A stretch of 64,000 nt of DNA, taken from contig NZ_LMKQ01000004.1 in assembly GCF_001421565.1 (NCBI RefSeq), forward strand, positions 1-64,000, written 5' to 3'. The stretch comes from Agromyces sp. Leaf222 (GTDB lineage: Bacteria > Actinomycetota > Actinomycetes > Actinomycetales > Microbacteriaceae). Numbering within the stretch: position 1 is the first letter of the stretch; every line of letters starts with the position of its first letter. Below, one piece after another: positions 62,403 through 64,000 of this stretch. Made by a program: the position numbers and the translations under genes. Below the pieces are notes generated by a model. The model saw nothing but the letters and a program-made list of their open reading frames with translations. It searched no databases and was not told the DNA's origin.

Positions 62403-62440
62403 GGCCCCGCGCCGACTGAGGCGCCTCGTTCGACTGAGGC
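62386..62440 (+). repeat. Direct repeats spanning and following the desulfurase-like stop codon
   Basis: GCGCCTCGTTCGACTGAGGC occurs perfectly at 62386-62405 and 62421-62440, with a shorter related copy (GCGCCGACTGAGGC) between. The coding end and TGA are thus duplicated in the gap, the same type of event as at 55687. Confidence 0.85.
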
Positions 62441-62487
62441 GCCGCGCGCCGACGCGCCCCGCGCCTTCGCAGGCTGCCGTCAATACG

Positions 62488-63567
62488 ATGGGCGGTATGC
62501 GTGCGGCGAAGATCACCGGGGGGCTCGGCGCGTTCATCGCCCTCGCCCTGTTGAGCGGCTGCGCCGTGAACGAGCAGGACCAGCAGCCGAGCGAGCTCTC
62601 CGGCACGATCGACGGCGCCGGGTCCTCGGCGCAGGCGGCGGCGCAGGAGGTCTGGATCGCCGGCTTCCAGACCGCGAACGGCAGCGCGACGGTCAACTAC
62701 GACCCTGCCGGATCCGGTGCAGGCCGCGACCAGTTCCTCACGGGAGCGGTGGGGTGGGCGGGCAGCGATGCGGCGCTCGATCCCGACCAGACGACCGGCG
62801 ACATCGGCCGGTGCGTCGACGGTGCGGGCGCGGTCGACCTGCCGCTCTACGTCTCGCCGATCGCGCTCGCGTTCAACATCGCCGGCGTCGACGAGCTGCG
62901 CCTCGACGCGGCATCCGTCGCCCGGATCTTCAGCGGCGAAATCGACCGCTGGAACGACCCCGCGCTCGTCGCCCTGAACCCAGATGCGGCACTGCCCGAC
63001 GCGCGCATCACGGCCGTGCACCGATCCGACGACTCGGGCACGACCGAGAACTTCACCGACTACCTGCACGAGGCCGCGCCCGCCGAGTGGCCGAACGAGC
63101 CGTCGGGCACGTTCCCCTACGAGGGCGAGGCCGCGCAGGGCAGCTCGGGCATCGCCTCGGTGATCCGCGACGGCGTCAACGTCATCGGCTACCTCGACGC
63201 CTCGCGCGCAACGGACATGGGCGTCGCACAGCTCGCGGTGGGCGACGACTTCGTCACGCCGACGCCCGAGGCGGCGGCGGCGATCCTCGACGTCTCGCCC
63301 ATGCAGCCCGGCCGTGCCGACGACGACCTCGTCATCGACATCGACCGGTCGACGGATGCCGCGGGCGCGTATCCGCTCGTGCTCGTGAGCTACGTGATCG
63401 CGTGCCGCGCCTACCTCGACGCCGGCGAGGGCGAGCTCGTCGCCGCCTACCTGGCCTGGGTCGCGAGCGAGGCCGGGCAGGATGCCGCGGCCGACGGAGC
63501 GGGCTCCTCGCCCATCTCCGCATCGCTGCGCACCCGCGTGCAGGAGGTCGTGGCCACGATCGGCTGA
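62488..63567 (+). CDS. pstS: Phosphate ABC transporter substrate-binding protein (PstS-like)
   Basis: A 359-residue lipoprotein (or 356 from the ATG at 62497). The signal peptide ends in LLSGC. The phosphate-binding fold shows SGTIDGAGSSAQAAAQEVWIAGFQ, PAGSGAGRDQFLTGAVGWAGSDAAL, LYVSPIALAFN and HRSDDSGTTENFTDYL, with GSSGIASVIRD carrying the family's anion-binding loop. The pstCAB genes would be expected next, but the following gene is unrelated, so it may be a separate paralog. Confidence 0.92.
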   Translation: MGGMRAAKITGGLGAFIALALLSGCAVNEQDQQPSELSGTIDGAGSSAQAAAQEVWIAGFQTANGSATVNYDPAGSGAGRDQFLTGAVGWAGSDAALDPDQTTGDIGRCVDGAGAVDLPLYVSPIALAFNIAGVDELRLDAASVARIFSGEIDRWNDPALVALNPDAALPDARITAVHRSDDSGTTENFTDYLHEAAPAEWPNEPSGTFPYEGEAAQGSSGIASVIRDGVNVIGYLDASRATDMGVAQLAVGDDFVTPTPEAAAAILDVSPMQPGRADDDLVIDIDRSTDAAGAYPLVLVSYVIACRAYLDAGEGELVAAYLAWVASEAGQDAAADGAGSSPISASLRTRVQEVVATIG

Positions 63568-63653
63568 TCCGCTCCGCTGCACGGGCCCGTTCGCCGTCGG
63601 CCTTCGTAGACTGGACGGGTTCGACGAACACGAGACGTTCACGGGGGAGACGG

Positions 63654-64000
63654 ATGCAGGCGCTGACCGAGGCCGAGGTGCGCGGCGCACTGCGCAACGC
63701 CTCCCCGGGGGAGCTCGCACAACTGTCGCTGCCGGTGTCGTTCTTCGTGACCGAGTGGGCGCACCTCGACGCCTTCGCGTGGCGCGACCCCCGCATCAGC
63801 GGGCGCGGCTACCTCGTGACCGAGCTCGACGGCTCGCCGGTCGGCGTCGTGCTGCGCACCCCCTCGCCGGGCGGATCGCACCATCGCGCGGCGATCTGCA
63901 ACCTCTGCCACACCCAGCAGCCGGCCGACCAGGTCGCGATGGTCTCGGCGCGCAAGGCCGGCGCCGCCGGTGAACGCGGCGACAGCGTCGGCGTCTACAT
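63654..64000 (+). CDS. FBP (EF-G-binding) domain protein, N-terminal part (cut by window)
   Basis: An open frame of 115 codons that continues past the right edge. TEAEVRGALRNASPGELAQLSLP, WAHLDAFAWRDPRISGRGYLVTELDGSPVGVVLR and AICNLCHTQQPADQVAMVSARKAGAAGERGDSVGVY match the FBP_C treble-clef domain with the first CxxC of the zinc site. Family members bind EF-G and can protect against fusidic acid. The ATG at 63654 follows GGGGGAGA. Confidence 0.88.
   Translation, partial: MQALTEAEVRGALRNASPGELAQLSLPVSFFVTEWAHLDAFAWRDPRISGRGYLVTELDGSPVGVVLRTPSPGGSHHRAAICNLCHTQQPADQVAMVSARKAGAAGERGDSVGVY

Overview
The window is high-GC actinobacterial DNA, most likely from a Microbacteriaceae member (Agromyces- or Microbacterium-like). 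The signs are very GC-rich third positions, GTG starts, many ATGA/GTGA stop-start overlaps, the very frequent decamer GCGGCATCCG, and an intergenic inverted repeat built on GGTCTCGATACG...CTCGACCGGC. The family assignment comes from recognising proteins and sequence style; no search was run.

Layout. 1-4228: arabinose catabolism (end of araD, an FGGY kinase, araA, an aldose epimerase). 4343-8279: a small Cys-pair protein divergent from an OhrR-like MarR regulator, a YdeI-type protein, a siderophore-interacting protein and a PoxB-type pyruvate oxidase. 8442-16660: a DeoR/LacI hybrid regulator and a sugar ABC operon (binding protein, two permeases, a hydroxyacid dehydrogenase, a Tat-exported beta-propeller, a ThuA-like protein) with no ATPase gene. 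16679-30603: housekeeping and accessory genes: a DinB2-like polymerase with Ile at the steric-gate position, a TetR/MMPL pair, a NixA-type Ni/Co transporter, DUF2804 and tocopherol-cyclase-like proteins, a DEAD-box helicase, a cysteine-free HesB-like protein, a phosphodiesterase and a Stealth protein. 30843-34524: a GNAT plus polar amino-acid ABC operon.

34715-about 39250 looks like a small genomic island. An atypical tRNA with anticodon CAT is followed by DNA of visibly lower GC holding two unrecognised membrane proteins (895 and 357 aa). No integrase remains. This pair is the best candidate for an undescribed system.

39288-62402 is a large divergent cluster for flavin-dependent oxidation and peptide-type uptake. 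The leftward arm holds three luciferase-like monooxygenases of different subfamilies, an AbgB-like M20 amidohydrolase, a 34-codon repeat-made small ORF, an MFS exporter, a DUF1684 protein, a fourth luciferase-like enzyme, a tandem GNAT and a sarcosine-oxidase-like enzyme. The rightward arm holds a fifth luciferase-like enzyme, a complete DppBC-DF-A type ABC transporter, an AhpD-like protein, an M20 peptidase, a sixth luciferase-like enzyme and a cysteine-desulfurase-like enzyme. The combination of acetyltransferase, flavin monooxygenase, amidohydrolase, peptide transporter and desulfurase-like enzyme resembles N-acetylation/oxygenation/deacetylation routes for S-substituted cysteines, but the substrate is inferred. 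The window ends with a PstS-like lipoprotein and the start of an FBP (EF-G-binding) domain protein.
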